Shown: positions 48,017 through 59,528, numbered from the stretch's first letter. The stretch is 64,000 bases of DNA from Zychaea mexicana (GCF_025766255.1 NW_026516782.1:62001-126000); one strand, 5' to 3'. The notes: generated from the letters alone by a model not told the origin. Numbers and translations are program-made.

Positions 48017-49885
48017 ATGTTACGAACGACAATTCTGCCTTGTTGGTCTGCAGCCTTTCGGCGATCCGTTCGAGTAAGTTGAAATCTGTTTGCTCAATCA
48101 AGTGGAAAACAACAAAGCTAATGGGTTTAATGGGTTTCCTCATAGTCTAGCTTTTTGCAGCATGCTCGACACCATGCATATACCACACAACAAGCTGGCA
48201 AAAATAAATTCAAAGTGGTATTCTTTGGAACTGACGACTTTGCAGTCAAGCATTTGAAGGAACTCATTCTCGATAAAGGTAACGGCAGAGGAAAATGACT
48301 GATCTTCAGAGGAAAAAGTGATTGGACTAATTGGGTGACATGAAAAAAACAACCAGCAAAGCCAAACTCTTGTATTGCTAGCATCGATCTTGTCTGTCCT
48401 CCAGATAGAAAAACTGGCCGAAAGTTGAAGAATATTACGCCCAGTAAGTTATTTTTATAACCTTTGTAAACATGCATTGCATATTTACTTAAAATACACG
48501 TTAATAGGTCCTACTAAAGGTATTGCTGAGCTGTACAGTATCCCTGTTCATCACACACCGGAGAATGCAAAAACTCTCGAAGGATGGAAGGTATTAACAA
48601 TCATTTCTGTTTTGAGTAAAGCACGTTAGAAGGAGCCAATGTATAGCTAACGAAGAGGATATATTATATGTAGTTGCCTGGCAACGGGTATGATCTAGGA
48701 GTTGTCGTGTCGTTCGGTTACTTTGTGCCAGCCGATATCATCCACGGGCTAAAACACGGAGCAGTCAATGTTCATCCATCGCTTCTCCCTAAATATCGCG
48801 GTGCAGCGCCTATCCAACACACCATTCTAGCAGGCGATGATGTAACAGGAGTAACAGTTCAGGAATTAGACGATAAAAAGTTTGACGCTGGACGTATCCT
48901 CGCTCAACAAACTATGGTAATCTCCGGGGGGCGGATCTCTTTGTTGTTCTTCAATATCATGCTCTGACATCCAAGTAAACATGTGCGTAGGATCTTAGCC
49001 GAGTTAATGCACCAAATTATAGATTCCTAAAAGAAAAACTTGGTGATATGGGACGCAGTCTTCTCATAAATACCTTGCATAATTTTGACAAGTGTAAAGT
49101 AAGTTGGGAAGGAACAATACCAAGGGAATGATAGAGCCTAATGTTTCTCTACATACAGAATATGCAAAAGTAGCAAACCTAACTATGAATCTCTTGTCTT
49201 AGAAAAATGCTAAAGTACAGGATCTTTCGCAAGTATCGTCAGCGCCGAAAATCAAGAAGGAATGGTCAGAAATTGTATTTGATGATATGAGAGCCTGGCA
49301 AATAGAACAGTTATATCGGGCCATCGGTGATCAAGTAAGCTAGAACCTCATCTTTCCTTTTAAGATATATATGTATAGTCCACAAAGATGATATACTGAC
49401 TTTCTTTCTTCACCACTGTTATATAGTACCCGCTTCGTACCACATTCACCTTCACACGGATCAAACGATCAAAAAAGATCAAACAACGCCATATCACCAT
49501 GCAGTTACTCAACATGTTTCTCCCTGACGATTCGCCTTTGTATTACATGGAAAATGAAGCAGAGCCGGGCACTTTTGTATATGATGAAAAGACAAGCACA
49601 CTGCACATCAGCTGTGCCGATGGTGGTGCTGTTGCAGTAACACATATCAAGGCTGAAGGGAGCGATGTTATATCTGCACGAGACTTTATAAACGGATACG
49701 AAATTCGAGATCAAATGGGACAATTTGGTTACTTTTCAGAAGAAGACATCCATCCGGAAATGAGTGGCGTTCGAGTTACAAAACGACGTGAAGAATATAA
49801 CAAGACGATTCGCAGAAGAATGAAGATGCGCAAGAAAGAGTTTGAGGAGGTTTATGGTAAAAAACCTGGACGTGGTCGATGGTAG
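48017..49885 (+). CDS. FMT1: Mitochondrial methionyl-tRNA formyltransferase
   Basis: Formylates initiator Met-tRNA for mitochondrial translation, using 10-formyl-tetrahydrofolate. ATG 48017..48019 opens a 57-base exon (MLRTTILPCWSAAFRRSVR) with GTAAGT donor at 48074, joined in phase to SSFLQHARHHAYTTQQ; together a classic Arg-rich, acid-free mitochondrial presequence. The enzyme follows: KFKVVFFGTDDFAVKHLKEL, ASIDLVCPPDRKTGRKLK, SPTKGIAELYSIPVHH and YDLGVVVSFGYFVP. The catalytic block is VNVHPSLLPKYRGAAPIQHT, with Asn, His and Ser in place, plus ELDDKKFDAGRILAQQT with the catalytic Asp. The C-terminal domain spans several exons (IEQLYRAIGDQYPLRTTF to the last one at 49441..49885), ending in a basic GKKPGRGRW. 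About nine exons; the exon after the first DK codons uses the acceptor AACAACCAG near 48356, which restores the Rossmann strand. Stop 49883..49885. Confidence 0.93.
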
Positions 49886-50231
49886 AAAAGCTGACGTGGT
49901 CGTTAAGCTATACAAACAGTAAACATTAACTTCATGTAATTGATACTATTTAGCATAGAGCTTATCAATAATTGTAATAACAGTCATTATTTATATTAGT
50001 GGATTCATATCCGGTGTTTGTTTTCTCTTTTTGAATTGACTGAATTGTTGTTAACTAATACAATGGCTTTAAAGGAGTAATGATATATGTGTGTGTTGCG
50101 TTGGTGTGAAGTTTACAATTGTATGTAGATAACAAAGTTAGAAGGGATCAAGGCGTTATGGAGGGTGGATCATATGGGTAAAATGCGTGTGAGAGAAATT
50201 GAAACTGGAGTTACATGGAGAAGGAGAAGAT
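49886..50231. other. 346-base convergent 3' region
   Basis: Between the ends of the formyltransferase and SEC17 genes; A/T-rich, no gene seen. Confidence 0.5.
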
Positions 50232-51585
50232 TTATCGAAGGTCATCCTGATCCATGCTCTTTTTAATTTTGAGCAAGATTGCCGTCTTCCAGCTATCCAA
50301 TTTTGTCAGCTTGTCATATTCGTACACGGCTTGCGTAAACTGTTCCACATCGCCATTGTCGATCGAATCCATAACACCCTAACAGAAGAAAAGTTTGCAT
50401 TCGCATAAAGTCAGTCAACTGTTGTACCTTCAAATCCGTCGTCCTTTTCCCTTTACAACACTTTCTCTCACCTTGAGCAACTGGTATTCGCGTGTAGTCT
50501 CAAATGACATGTCCATTCCACAATAGCTGTTCAAAGCCTGTCGTGCGCGTACCATGTCCTAAAGGGATTTTTCGATTAGTAGCCCTCCTTTTTCAACGAA
50601 AAAAGATAAAAAAACTTACATCCGTGCATAAATGGCACAATCCAGCCTTCAAGAAGTATTCTTTCAAAGACCATTTCAACAGATTATCATCTACAGCGGC
50701 AGCAGCCACGCGCTCGAACTTTTCAATAGCGACATCATACATATCCAGATCAGCTGCAATCTGAGCCACCTTGAGGAAACATTTGTTGGCCATCCTACAA
50801 TATCAATCCTATCTTGGTAAGAATAACTAACTGCGTGATTGCATAGTCGAAAAGAGAAAATGGGAAATGCCCAAGTTAACAAGAACGCAAAAACTTACGC
50901 AGGCGATTCATCGGCACTGAATAAGTCAGCAGCATGCTCGTATGCATCATAAGCACCCTTAGCATCATCCAATTCCGTCTCCAAAAGCTCAGCTGCTTCT
51001 TGATAATGCCGTGCTGCTTGTCGGAAATTGCCGCCTTCTTGGTCTAGTGCAATAGCTTCATGAAGTGCTTTTACGGCAGCTACAAGAGTTTCCATCGCGC
51101 AACAACAATCCCGTCAACATATATATATATATAACCACCCAATCTTGACTGTTACTCTACCTCGGGGATCGTGTCGCTTGTAACACTTGGCAGCATTTTC
51201 ATAGGCTCTTGAACCGTCAAACTTTGCGCCATTGGCCTTTTCAAACAGTTTAGCAGCCTCAATAAACGCATCGCCTGCCAACGACCCTATATACACCAAG
51301 AAGTGCATATATGTGTGTACGTACTAAGCTTAGCATTCTTTGGCTTTTCCGGGTAAATGAAACAACACGCTTCTCTTTCTTTCATAAACGAACAAAGTCA
51401 TTCAAGTAATGCAATAGAAGAAAAGACTTACATTGCTGAGCCAGCTTGTACATGTTGCCTGCCTTTTCATATAGCTCGGCAGCATCTTCGAATTTGTTCG
51501 ATGGGCCAAAGAAAGACCAGGATTTTAGTTTCTTTTGTGCTTGAGCGATTAATTCGCGGGCTTGTTGCTCGGAGGCTGCCACCAT
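50232..51585 (-). CDS. SEC17: Alpha-SNAP/SEC17, NSF adaptor for SNARE disassembly
   Basis: Binds the SNARE four-helix bundle and recruits the ATPase NSF/Sec18 to take cis-SNARE complexes apart. ATG 51583..51585 starts MVAASEQQARELIAQAQKKL, then KSWSFFGPSNKFEDAAELYE, which holds the membrane-contacting FFG loop. TPR-like helices follow: SLAGDAFIEAAKLFEKANG, SRAYENAAKCYKRHDP, ALHEAIALDQEGGNFRQAAR, HYQEAAELLETELDDAKGAY, VAQIAADLDMYDVAIEKFER and LKWSLKEYFLKAGLCHLCTD. The C-terminal exon ends KSMDQDDLR, with the penultimate Leu that stimulates NSF in other species. Six or seven exons; stop TTA 50232..50234. About 290 aa, the normal size. Divergent from the ubiquitin-RING gene, 632 bases apart. Confidence 0.94.
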
Positions 51586-52217
51586 TATTGCGCGTGTCAG
51601 TTGTAGGAAAAGAGAAGCTGGATAAAAATGCCTCGGCTTCCTTTCGTCTGAGTTTATCTGATGCCTTGGCTCACTCAAACAGTAATGCACACTGAACCGA
51701 GGTATGCTGTTGGCTACTGTTACCTCTGCGAGTGCCATTAAGTTAGGAGGTTTAAGACCATATCACATATGTAAATGGTAGCATAAACCACACTCTTCAA
51801 GGGTGTATCATAGTTATCGAATAATAAGGACCAGGCACTATCAGTATTGCTAGAAGTTGCTACTTGAAATTATCTGCTGAGCAGCACCAGATACATCAGT
51901 GAACCTTTTCATGTGTTTCAACTGGGCTCTACTATTTTATCAAGTCAGCACTATATCACAGCCCAAAAATAGCCATTACGGATCGAAAATCAAAACAGAG
52001 GAAGCGCAGCAAGGAAAGCACTTACCTATTGAGTGGCACAGTTTGTCGAGAATTTCCTTGTTCGCCTCTTGTGTCACTTCAAGTCCAGCTTCTTAAAGAA
52101 TCATCGATCCGCTTCTTCAACCTGCGCCTTTCTTTCTTCTATTCCCCACTTTTGCAGCCACTTTCTTCCCCTGGCACTATTGCTTAGACACATAATATCA
52201 TCGCTTCTGTCATCAAG
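51586..52217. promoter_or_regulatory. Divergent promoter region of SEC17 and the ubiquitin-RING gene
   Basis: 632 bases between the two start codons; the right-hand part (52080..52215) is CT-rich leader. No TATA box or known factor site is clear. Confidence 0.4.
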
Positions 52218-53768
52218 ATGGTACCCAAAATTGACGTGCTTATTGCGGGCTTCCCTGGACTAGCGCTTACGATCCCTTATCGAAACGATGAACCTATCCA
52301 ATACCTCATGGACCGCGTATGTAACATATTGGATGGTACCACGGTCGGTGGAATACGACACACTTGCCGTCTCTTCATTGACGGTATTCCGATCGAGAAC
52401 TACAAACAGTCTATATACGATTACAGTTTGTTTGGCAAAGTGATCACCTACAGAGGCAGTCGACACCAGTATCCGATCAAACGCAAACTTACTTTTATCA
52501 ACAGAGACAATGAACAGCAACAAGTAGCTCTGCCAGACACTAAGGATGCTTGTGCTACTCTGGGAATAAGCAAAGGAAAAATAAAGGTAAGAACTTTACG
52601 TAGCACATTTGCCGTTAGTCCGCCCAAATTTTTGACTGCCGCACGATTACAGAGGCAACGACAATGGCCAACTGACAAGGAGCAACAAGCCGAAGATGAG
52701 CCAGCCGGAGCATCAACTACAATAACACTCAATGTGGTTACCGCAGATGGTGAAAGTACCAGCGTCGATATGCATAAAGGTGACACGGTGGAGCAATTCA
52801 AGCAAAAACTGTCGGACTTGGTCCAAGATTGGCTGCTGCCAGGTTCAGAGCAGTATCTCTTTTTTGATGGATCCGCGTTGAACAACGACTCTGTGCTTTC
52901 GGACTGCAGCAACATTCACAATGGTGTTATCCAATTACTGATAAGTCGACGAACGCTTACCGAAAGCTCATCTTTTTCAGTCGATCCCTTTGAGCCGATC
53001 ATGGTATACGTCAAGACACTCACGGGAAAAACTCTCGAAATTGAGATTGCTCCGGAGCAGACCGTCGACGAGCTGAAACTGGCAATCCAGGAGAAAGAAG
53101 GCAATCCAACGGACCAGCAGCGCATAATTTTTGCGGGAAAGCAGCTTGAGAGTGACAAGAGATTGTCAGATTACAATATACAAAACGAAAGTACTTTACA
53201 CCTTGTGCTCCGACTTCGAGGAGGAGGAGTCTCGCCTTCGCTCTTTGCAGACGTGTCAGACCCTGAGGGACCTACAAAAGTAAAGTTCGGAACAAACGCG
53301 CCTCCAGGCCGATTTGTTGACAACGGTACCAATATCGAAGTGAAATGCAAGTGCACCCGGAATTATCAAGTCATCTCCCAGCAAGGGTTTGGACTATACG
53401 AGCTTGGAAACACACCCACACAATGCCCCAATTGCTACAGAACTGATGTGACCCCGGTCACTGTTGGGTTCGTCCGCTGTCAGTATAGAATTCATGGCTT
53501 AAAAGAAGATGGTACGCATTTTAAATCAGATTGGAAGAAAGTCAGAGAAGAGGACGAATACCAGCGCTATGACCAAGACAACCAGGTCTCGTGGAAGCGA
53601 TTGGGAATAGAGTCAAGAGGCTTGTATGCTAGCGCTGATGATCCGTGCACAATTTGTTTGGAAAACCTTGATAATGTTACAACGTTAGCATGTGGCCATC
53701 AATTCCACGCAAAGTGTATCAATGGTTGGAAACTGACTTGTCCAAATTGCAGAGCATCCCGTTTATGA
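52218..53768 (+). CDS. RING-H2 protein with an internal ubiquitin and two further ubiquitin-like regions
   Basis: Predicted E3-like ubiquitin-system protein, 516 aa in a single exon, unusual among the intron-rich neighbours. Residues 1-80 ([20 protein letters not shown]..., [10 protein letters not shown]) and 167-244 ([20 protein letters not shown]..., [10 protein letters not shown]) look like two divergent ubiquitin-like folds. Residues 261-336 are near-true ubiquitin: [26 protein letters not shown] and [12 protein letters not shown]. Leu8, Ile44, His68 and Val70 of the hydrophobic patch are kept, as are Lys6, 11, 27, 33 and 48; Lys29 is Ala and Lys63 is Asn, and Met1 is Ile. After RLRGG the chain continues [10 protein letters not shown]. 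Residues 345-470 hold a Cys module ([37 protein letters not shown]) that may bind zinc. The RING-H2 is C477-x2-C480-x11-C492-x-H494-x2-H497-x2-C500-x7-C508-x2-C511. I know no named protein with this order. Confidence 0.9.
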   Translation: MVPKIDVLIAGFPGLALTIPYRNDEPIQYLMDRVCNILDGTTVGGIRHTCRLFIDGIPIENYKQSIYDYSLFGKVITYRGSRHQYPIKRKLTFINRDNEQQQVALPDTKDACATLGISKGKIKVRTLRSTFAVSPPKFLTAARLQRQRQWPTDKEQQAEDEPAGASTTITLNVVTADGESTSVDMHKGDTVEQFKQKLSDLVQDWLLPGSEQYLFFDGSALNNDSVLSDCSNIHNGVIQLLISRRTLTESSSFSVDPFEPIMVYVKTLTGKTLEIEIAPEQTVDELKLAIQEKEGNPTDQQRIIFAGKQLESDKRLSDYNIQNESTLHLVLRLRGGGVSPSLFADVSDPEGPTKVKFGTNAPPGRFVDNGTNIEVKCKCTRNYQVISQQGFGLYELGNTPTQCPNCYRTDVTPVTVGFVRCQYRIHGLKEDGTHFKSDWKKVREEDEYQRYDQDNQVSWKRLGIESRGLYASADDPCTICLENLDNVTTLACGHQFHAKCINGWKLTCPNCRASRL

Positions 53769-54038
53769 TTGTCGCTTTTTGTTTCCCTTTTCACACGATA
53801 TATATAACTTTATGTAAAATTGAACAAAAAAGAATCTTGCAATTATAGCAGAAGATTTTCACATCCAAAGTCGAAAAGCTGTTGATTTTTAGGAAAAAAT
53901 GGTAGCTACACACAGACCAGCTGCATATAGTCTTTTATTGCACATAGTAACGAATGTTTGTTGCTTTTCAGCAAGGTATGTATGATATATAAAGGCGATA
54001 AAAATGATATAGATGATATGTTGTCGTCAAATAACCAT
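53769..54038. other. 270-base convergent 3' region
   Basis: Between the ends of the ubiquitin-RING and thaumatin-like genes; A/T-rich, no gene. Confidence 0.5.
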
Positions 54039-54833
54039 TTAAGGACAGAAGGTGACAGTGTACTTATTGGCCTTGCATCCAAAAGTGCTCTTGGCATCAT
54101 CATAGGCGTAGCTGTAGGCATCAGGGCAGCCAGACTTGAACCCGTCGGCGTATTCACTAGCCTTGCACTTGTCGGGAGAGTTGTATTCACCAGTGCAGCA
54201 ATATTCATCCGTGCCAAAGGCAGCACAAGCACTCTTGCAGGCACCGTTGTCGCCCTTCAATTTGTCGGGACACGATGGGAGGCTTGAACAAGTAGGCGAT
54301 CCACAGTCGTAACCATCGCCGGACTTGCCTTCGGGCTCGATGCTCATGGGGAGGTTGAAACCATCGACAAAGGAAATGTCATAGAAATCGCTGCCTTCGT
54401 AACCCTTGAACAAAAACTCGGCAAGCGAGACAGCAGAGCCATAGGAGCTGCAATCACCGCCTTCACAGCCCCAGAAACGACCAGCCCAGTCGGAATCGAC
54501 TTGGAAATCATGGGATGAACCGGCAGAGACATCCTGGGATTCTTGAGCACCGCCACCGTTGGTAAGCTTGTAAATTTTGAGGTTGTTGCTGCAGCTATTC
54601 TTGACGGTAACGGTAACATCGCCACCTGATGAAGTAGTGTTACCGCTGCTGGTGCTTGAGGCAGAGGCACTGGAGGATGAGGAAGTGACAGAACCAGTAG
54701 AGGATGCAGAGGAAGAAGAAGAAGATGCGGTGGGGCTTGAAGAAGCAGCGGCAGAGGATGTGGAGTTGGTGGGAGCAGCCAAGCTAACGCCAGCGATAGC
54801 AAGGATGGAGGCAATCTTGATAATGTTCAACAT
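54039..54833 (-). CDS. Secreted thaumatin-like protein (PR-5 family)
   Basis: Single-exon gene, 264 aa. MLNIIKIASILAIAGVSLAA is a clear signal peptide with cleavage expected near SLAAP. A Ser/Thr/Ala linker of about 50 residues follows (likely O-glycosylated), then the thaumatin domain from about residue 72: VTVTVKNSCSNNLKIYKL, SDWAGRFWGCEGGDC, SLAEFLFKGYEGSDFYDISF and VDGFNLPMSI. The REDDD acid-cleft residues appear present: the Arg of GRFWG, the Glu of AEF, and Asp residues in YDISFVDGF and after. The Cys-rich part (CGSPTCSSLPSCPDKL, CKSACAAFGTDEYCC, SGCPDAYSYAYDDAKSTF) ends TVTFCP, as in other members. Thaumatin-like proteins can bind or cleave beta-1,3-glucans; in fungi a cell-wall role is likely but not shown here. 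A TATAAAAG box lies about 75 bases upstream. Confidence 0.93.
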   Translation of the reverse strand: MLNIIKIASILAIAGVSLAAPTNSTSSAAASSSPTASSSSSSASSTGSVTSSSSSASASSTSSGNTTSSGGDVTVTVKNSCSNNLKIYKLTNGGGAQESQDVSAGSSHDFQVDSDWAGRFWGCEGGDCSSYGSAVSLAEFLFKGYEGSDFYDISFVDGFNLPMSIEPEGKSGDGYDCGSPTCSSLPSCPDKLKGDNGACKSACAAFGTDEYCCTGEYNSPDKCKASEYADGFKSGCPDAYSYAYDDAKSTFGCKANKYTVTFCP

Positions 54834-55843
54834 TATGTTACTTGATATAATAAGAGTCGGTGGGGATATTGATGAGGGGAAAAGCAGAATCGTCCCTGAA
54901 CTACCCTTTTATACCATTTACTCGAGTACCTGAATTTGATGGACGAACGAATCATGGTTTACTGCCCTGAAAATAAAAGTGTGAAACGAACGACCGTAGC
55001 CTCTGGTTCGCATAGTGGCACAATCATCAGTTACAAGTCTGAGACAAAGACTAGCTGTTTCTTCAGTTCGAAATTTTATTCGTTAAGTGACATATTTTTG
55101 AGTTAAGTAACTCACATTTTGTTCCTAACAGAGATGTTACCTCCAAATCGAAGTTTTCTAAACTAAAAATTTCATATGTTCTGTAAAGAAAATTTCACTT
55201 TTGAGACCATCTGCCAAGAGTATAATCTCAATTATGGGAACCGAAGCTATCTGGTGAAACTGGCAGCGGTACTTTTGCAGGGGTTTAGCTTTAATCCGTT
55301 GCAATTGGTTTAGTTGGAAGTTTACAATATCGTATATTATCCAGCAATAACTGAAACGTAAGAACGGATAACGACTGTTTTTAACGGTTCAGCGGGAAAG
55401 ATTTTAAAGCGGGTAAAGCATGGTCATTGGGAGACGGTGACGGGCAAACAGGGTTATTTGATGGTCGTGGTATTCTTGGGAACGTCGCTTAGAGACATCA
55501 ACACATGCTGCACAGTCTTTTACTTTTTTCTACTGTTGCTGTATATGAAATAACAAATCTAATTCCAGTATGCATTATGTAATCAATTGCTGTTTGGATA
55601 TATGGAGCAAAAAGCGAAATTAGAATTATATAGCAGAGATCAGTCGGTAGCAGTCAGTGAGGATGATTACACATAGTCCCACACCGACATTTGTATCAAA
55701 GTGCAATTTCCATTTTACATTTGTTGTGCGTTCGTAGCAGTTGGGATGTTACACAGGCAAATGGCACGCGCAAGCGCGCATGACCGATAGTGATCTTTCT
55801 GGCGGCGCATGATTCTACATATGCTTCTTCATTCTTTTCCTCC
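54834..55843. other. 1.0-kb divergent intergenic region
   Basis: Promoters of the thaumatin-like gene (minus) and AP-4 epsilon (plus). Apart from the TATA box at 54905..54912 no site was identified. The frame of the AP-4 gene is open from 55790 but lacks an ATG before 55844. Confidence 0.5.
54905..54912 (-). promoter_or_regulatory. TATA box of the thaumatin-like gene
   Basis: TATAAAAG on the minus strand, 72-80 bases upstream of the ATG at 54833. This fits a regulated, strongly expressed secreted-protein gene; most other starts here lack such a box. Confidence 0.6.
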
Positions 55844-58800
55844 ATGGCGCGCGTACAATCGCTGTTCACTTCCGAATTTCTGGCATCGGGATTGGGTCCA
55901 GAGTTTTACGCCTTTTTAAAAAGAATAACCGAGGCCAAGAGCAAAGCAGTAAGAATTGGATGTAAAGAGGCGTGAACAATGGTCGGCAAATTGTTGAGTG
56001 GTCGGTTTTAAATGCATTGTGATTTTATTGTGCAAATTGTTTTGGCAGGAAGAACATTCGCATGTCACGGATGAACTTGGTAGTCTCTCAGCCAAAATGG
56101 GGCTGCCTGATGTTTCTTCGGTAATTACTATCGCCTATACATACTTACACTATTCAGTGTGCTAAACCTTTTATTTTCCAGGCACGTATGAAGGACTATT
56201 TGATACGGTTGATCCACTGTTTTATGCTCGGTCACAATGTCGATTTTGGTATAATTTATGCAATTATGGCTTCACAAAGTGGCGAAACTGCTGCCGAGCG
56301 TAGAGTAGGTAATTGGCTGATGAAGGGTAATTAGGGAAGAAAAGGAGGAGGATATGTTACTCACTACGGTTGTATAATTTAAGGCTACCTGGCATGCACA
56401 TTGTTTTTAGGAGACAACGACGATCTCGGAATCATGTTGATCAACACATTACAAAGAGTACGTCCTGTATGCTCCATAGGCTCTGTATCATGTATCGCTA
56501 CTTAACACATTTTTCAGGATTTGAAAAGCTCCAATTTTTTGGATCGTTGTGTTGCATTAAATGCAATTTGCTATTTGCACCATGACGAAATGACAAGCAC
56601 CGTGCTTGATTCTGTCATTGCATCGATGGATTTTCCAAAGTAAGTGGATGCTTGCTGTTTGGGGCTTTCCGTCCACAAAAGTTGTCAATGTTACTGAACG
56701 ATGCATATATAGACAAATTGTCCGACGAAAAGCAGTGATGACACTGTTTTGCATGTATCAACGATCCCCTGATCTGCTAGACAGAGTGGAACCGTTCTTC
56801 CGTGGGGCACTTGTGGATAAGGATCAAAGTGTCGTCTTTGCTGGTTTATCTATATGGAAGGAAATTATGTGCAGAGTAAGTGAGAATATAGACATTTTGG
56901 AACATTTATCTGAGAGTTCGACACTATGTTATTGACTCAAGTCATCTCCTCTTTTCTCATTTAATTTTGATAGGGTCAAGAAGAAGCAGAGCGTTATGAG
57001 GACATGCTGCCAGTGTTCATACAAATTATGAACCAGATCATGAAAAATCACGTACATCGATCATTCCATTACCATGGAGTGACGGCACCATGGGCGCAAG
57101 TTGCTTGCTTACAAATACTAGGGGCCTATATTAAGCATGGTGTTGGGTAAATATCTGCAGGCTGCACAAGAATGGTAACTGAGTATGCTATTTTGAAAGT
57201 ATAGAAAATTGAATTCATTTTTGCCATAGATCTCAGCAAGAACTATATCAGCTTACAACCGAATGCCTCTCACTCGTAGAACGCAAAGTAGATGCAGCGT
57301 ATGGTAAATAATTTATTGTAAAACGTACTGTATTATGCCTATATATATAGCTAACTTTCGTTTTATCAAGCCATTATTCTCGAATGTATACGGCTGCTGA
57401 ATAGTATGGATACTTTGTTTCTCGAAAGTATGATATCTGCAGAAGATCGAAACCCTTTCCAAATTCTGGATGGGTTTCTCAGATCAACGAATCACAATTT
57501 GAAATACCTGGGATTGCTTGGAATAGAAGAAACAGATCGAAACTTGTGGTGCGAGGAATGGCGGGATGGGACACTATTGGCAGACGCAGTTGAAATTGCT
57601 GGCAGTGACAATACTCTGGTCTTCAAGGTTAAAATCTTTCTTAAGATGTCGTACATATAACAAGTTATGGATACGTGTGAACTAATTAACACTGCACGTA
57701 ACTAGGCTGTGGATCTTTTAGACAGCATCATAGGCGATACTTCCATGCTGCGCGTGATATATCCCAAAATACAAAAAGCAGTGGAGAACTGTAGTACAAC
57801 CTCGGCCATTCAAGCCCACATCTCTCGTTGGTTTCTTGATAAGCTCGATCTATATCCTTTTTCTTTTCTTTCTAATGTATAATGTACAATTGATTTCAAA
57901 AGCGTAATCAACCTTGACTATTAGTATACAGAGGGTGTAGATGTGTGGTATATTGAAACCGCTATAGCAATACTGTCCCCGGTAAAGAAGACCATAGATG
58001 AAGAATATGTTTCAGCGATATGCGATCGAATGAAAAGTGGTAAGTACTTCCTTTTCAGTTACACTGCTGTCTGTTGCTTGTCATTTGAAGATGCATTAAA
58101 AGATTACTTATGTGCTATCACTGGCAGAGCTCGAAGATGAGATTGAATCAACAAATTTTCGTGACGCGGCAGTGTCGTCTTTTTACAAGATGTTGAAAAG
58201 CAATAATCAGGATCAGATATCTCCTGCCTTACTTGATCTGGCATTTTCGGTAACAGTAGAATGTGATCATGGTGCCATAGTTGACAAAGAGAAACTAATT
58301 TTTACTTCCACTATATTCAGACATTGAGCGAGTACACGTATCTTTGTTCAACGTGCACCGAAGCTGATGTAATGTGGCAGTTGCAAAAATGGGCCGTTAT
58401 TTTAAAGGGTACCAATGAATTATAGTTTCAAGTTGTCCTAGCTTCAATTGCCGACCTGATGCGCTTCTTGCTAATCGGAACTGCCATCATCCTACAGATG
58501 ACTTACAACAGATCCAAGCTTTACAAGCAATAAAGCACTGTATGTCTCGATCCAGAACGTGGCACGCCGACCTGAAAAATATATTAAATGCGTTCAGACG
58601 ATCGCCGATGCAGGAAAAACAGACGGTAGAAATCAAACCGTGGATATGGCTGTGCTTGTTAGCATTGGATCGTGTTACTGAATACAGTTTTCCCATGTAT
58701 AGATCGCTTGCGAAATGTTAGATATGATTGTAGACTCTCAGTTTGAGAAGATGCTTCAGGATACCAACGTTACATCTCTCGCGATCCCAACAAAGGTAAC

Positions 58801-59528
58801 CGAACGATAACTAAAACATTCGCATATTACAATCGTTCGTAATTACGAATCATCATCATAGCTTGTTGTCAATCCTAACCGACCTCAGAAGCCAAGCCGG
58901 TATCTCGACGAAGGAAAAGGTCAGAATTATTTTAAAAAAATAATAATAAGTACTGTCAATAAGTGTTTGATCTGATTGTAATGCAGCGACAGACCCTCAG
59001 ACTCTTGATACTATTACCGATGTTCGATCCTACTCGCCAGCATCACTGCAGCAAAAGCGATCACAACAACGGTTCGATAAGGGAAAGTCTGTGCTCTCTC
59101 CACGTCAGAAAGCCGATGAGGTACGCTCTAGCTGCTATGCCAATGTACGCTCAAACATCCAGTATAGCGGTATATTAACATCACAATAACCATAGGAGTC
59201 AATGGTTGCAAGTCTAATGGCATTGGAACTCGAGCAATCAACGGAGGAGCAACCATTGGAAACCGAATCTTTCGGGGAGCTGTGGCTGAAGTACGCAGCC
59301 GAGCACAAGACAAGTGTGGAGCATTATCCTATGCAAACGATAACGGATCTGATATCGACACAGTGGAACTTTTATATTGTGCAAGTGATTGGCCAGGAGC
59401 TTATTGCTGCACAAGAAGGAGAACAAGTGTTGCTACATGGAAACGTGACGGACTCAAGCGTCGAGCTGACCATCAGATCGCCGAACCGATCTGTATTAAA
59501 TCGTTTTCTTAGCACATATTCCATATAA
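55844..59528 (+). CDS. AP-4 complex epsilon-type large adaptin
   Basis: Large subunit of the AP-4 coat adaptor, which sorts cargo at the trans-Golgi network without clathrin in animals and plants. ATG 55844..55846 gives MARVQSLFTSEFLASGLGPE. The adaptin armadillo trunk follows over many exons: ARMKDYLIRLIHCFMLGHNV, VDFGIIYAIMASQSG, LGIMLINTLQRDLKSSNFLD, CVALNAICYLHHDEM, IVRRKAVMTLFCMYQRSPDL, SFHYHGVTAPWAQVACLQIL (the H-x-x-x-APW pattern of epsilon) and GFLRSTNHNLKYLGLLGIEE, which fits AP4E better than gamma or alpha. The last exons carry SFGELWLKYAAEHKTSV, NFYIVQVIGQELIAAQEG and VLLHGNVTDSSVELTIRSPN, similar to the C-terminal domain of AP4E1. At least a dozen exons; exons between 57.7 and 59.1 kb were only partly traced. 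Stop 59526..59528. Alternative: a diverged gamma adaptin, judged less likely. Confidence 0.85.
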
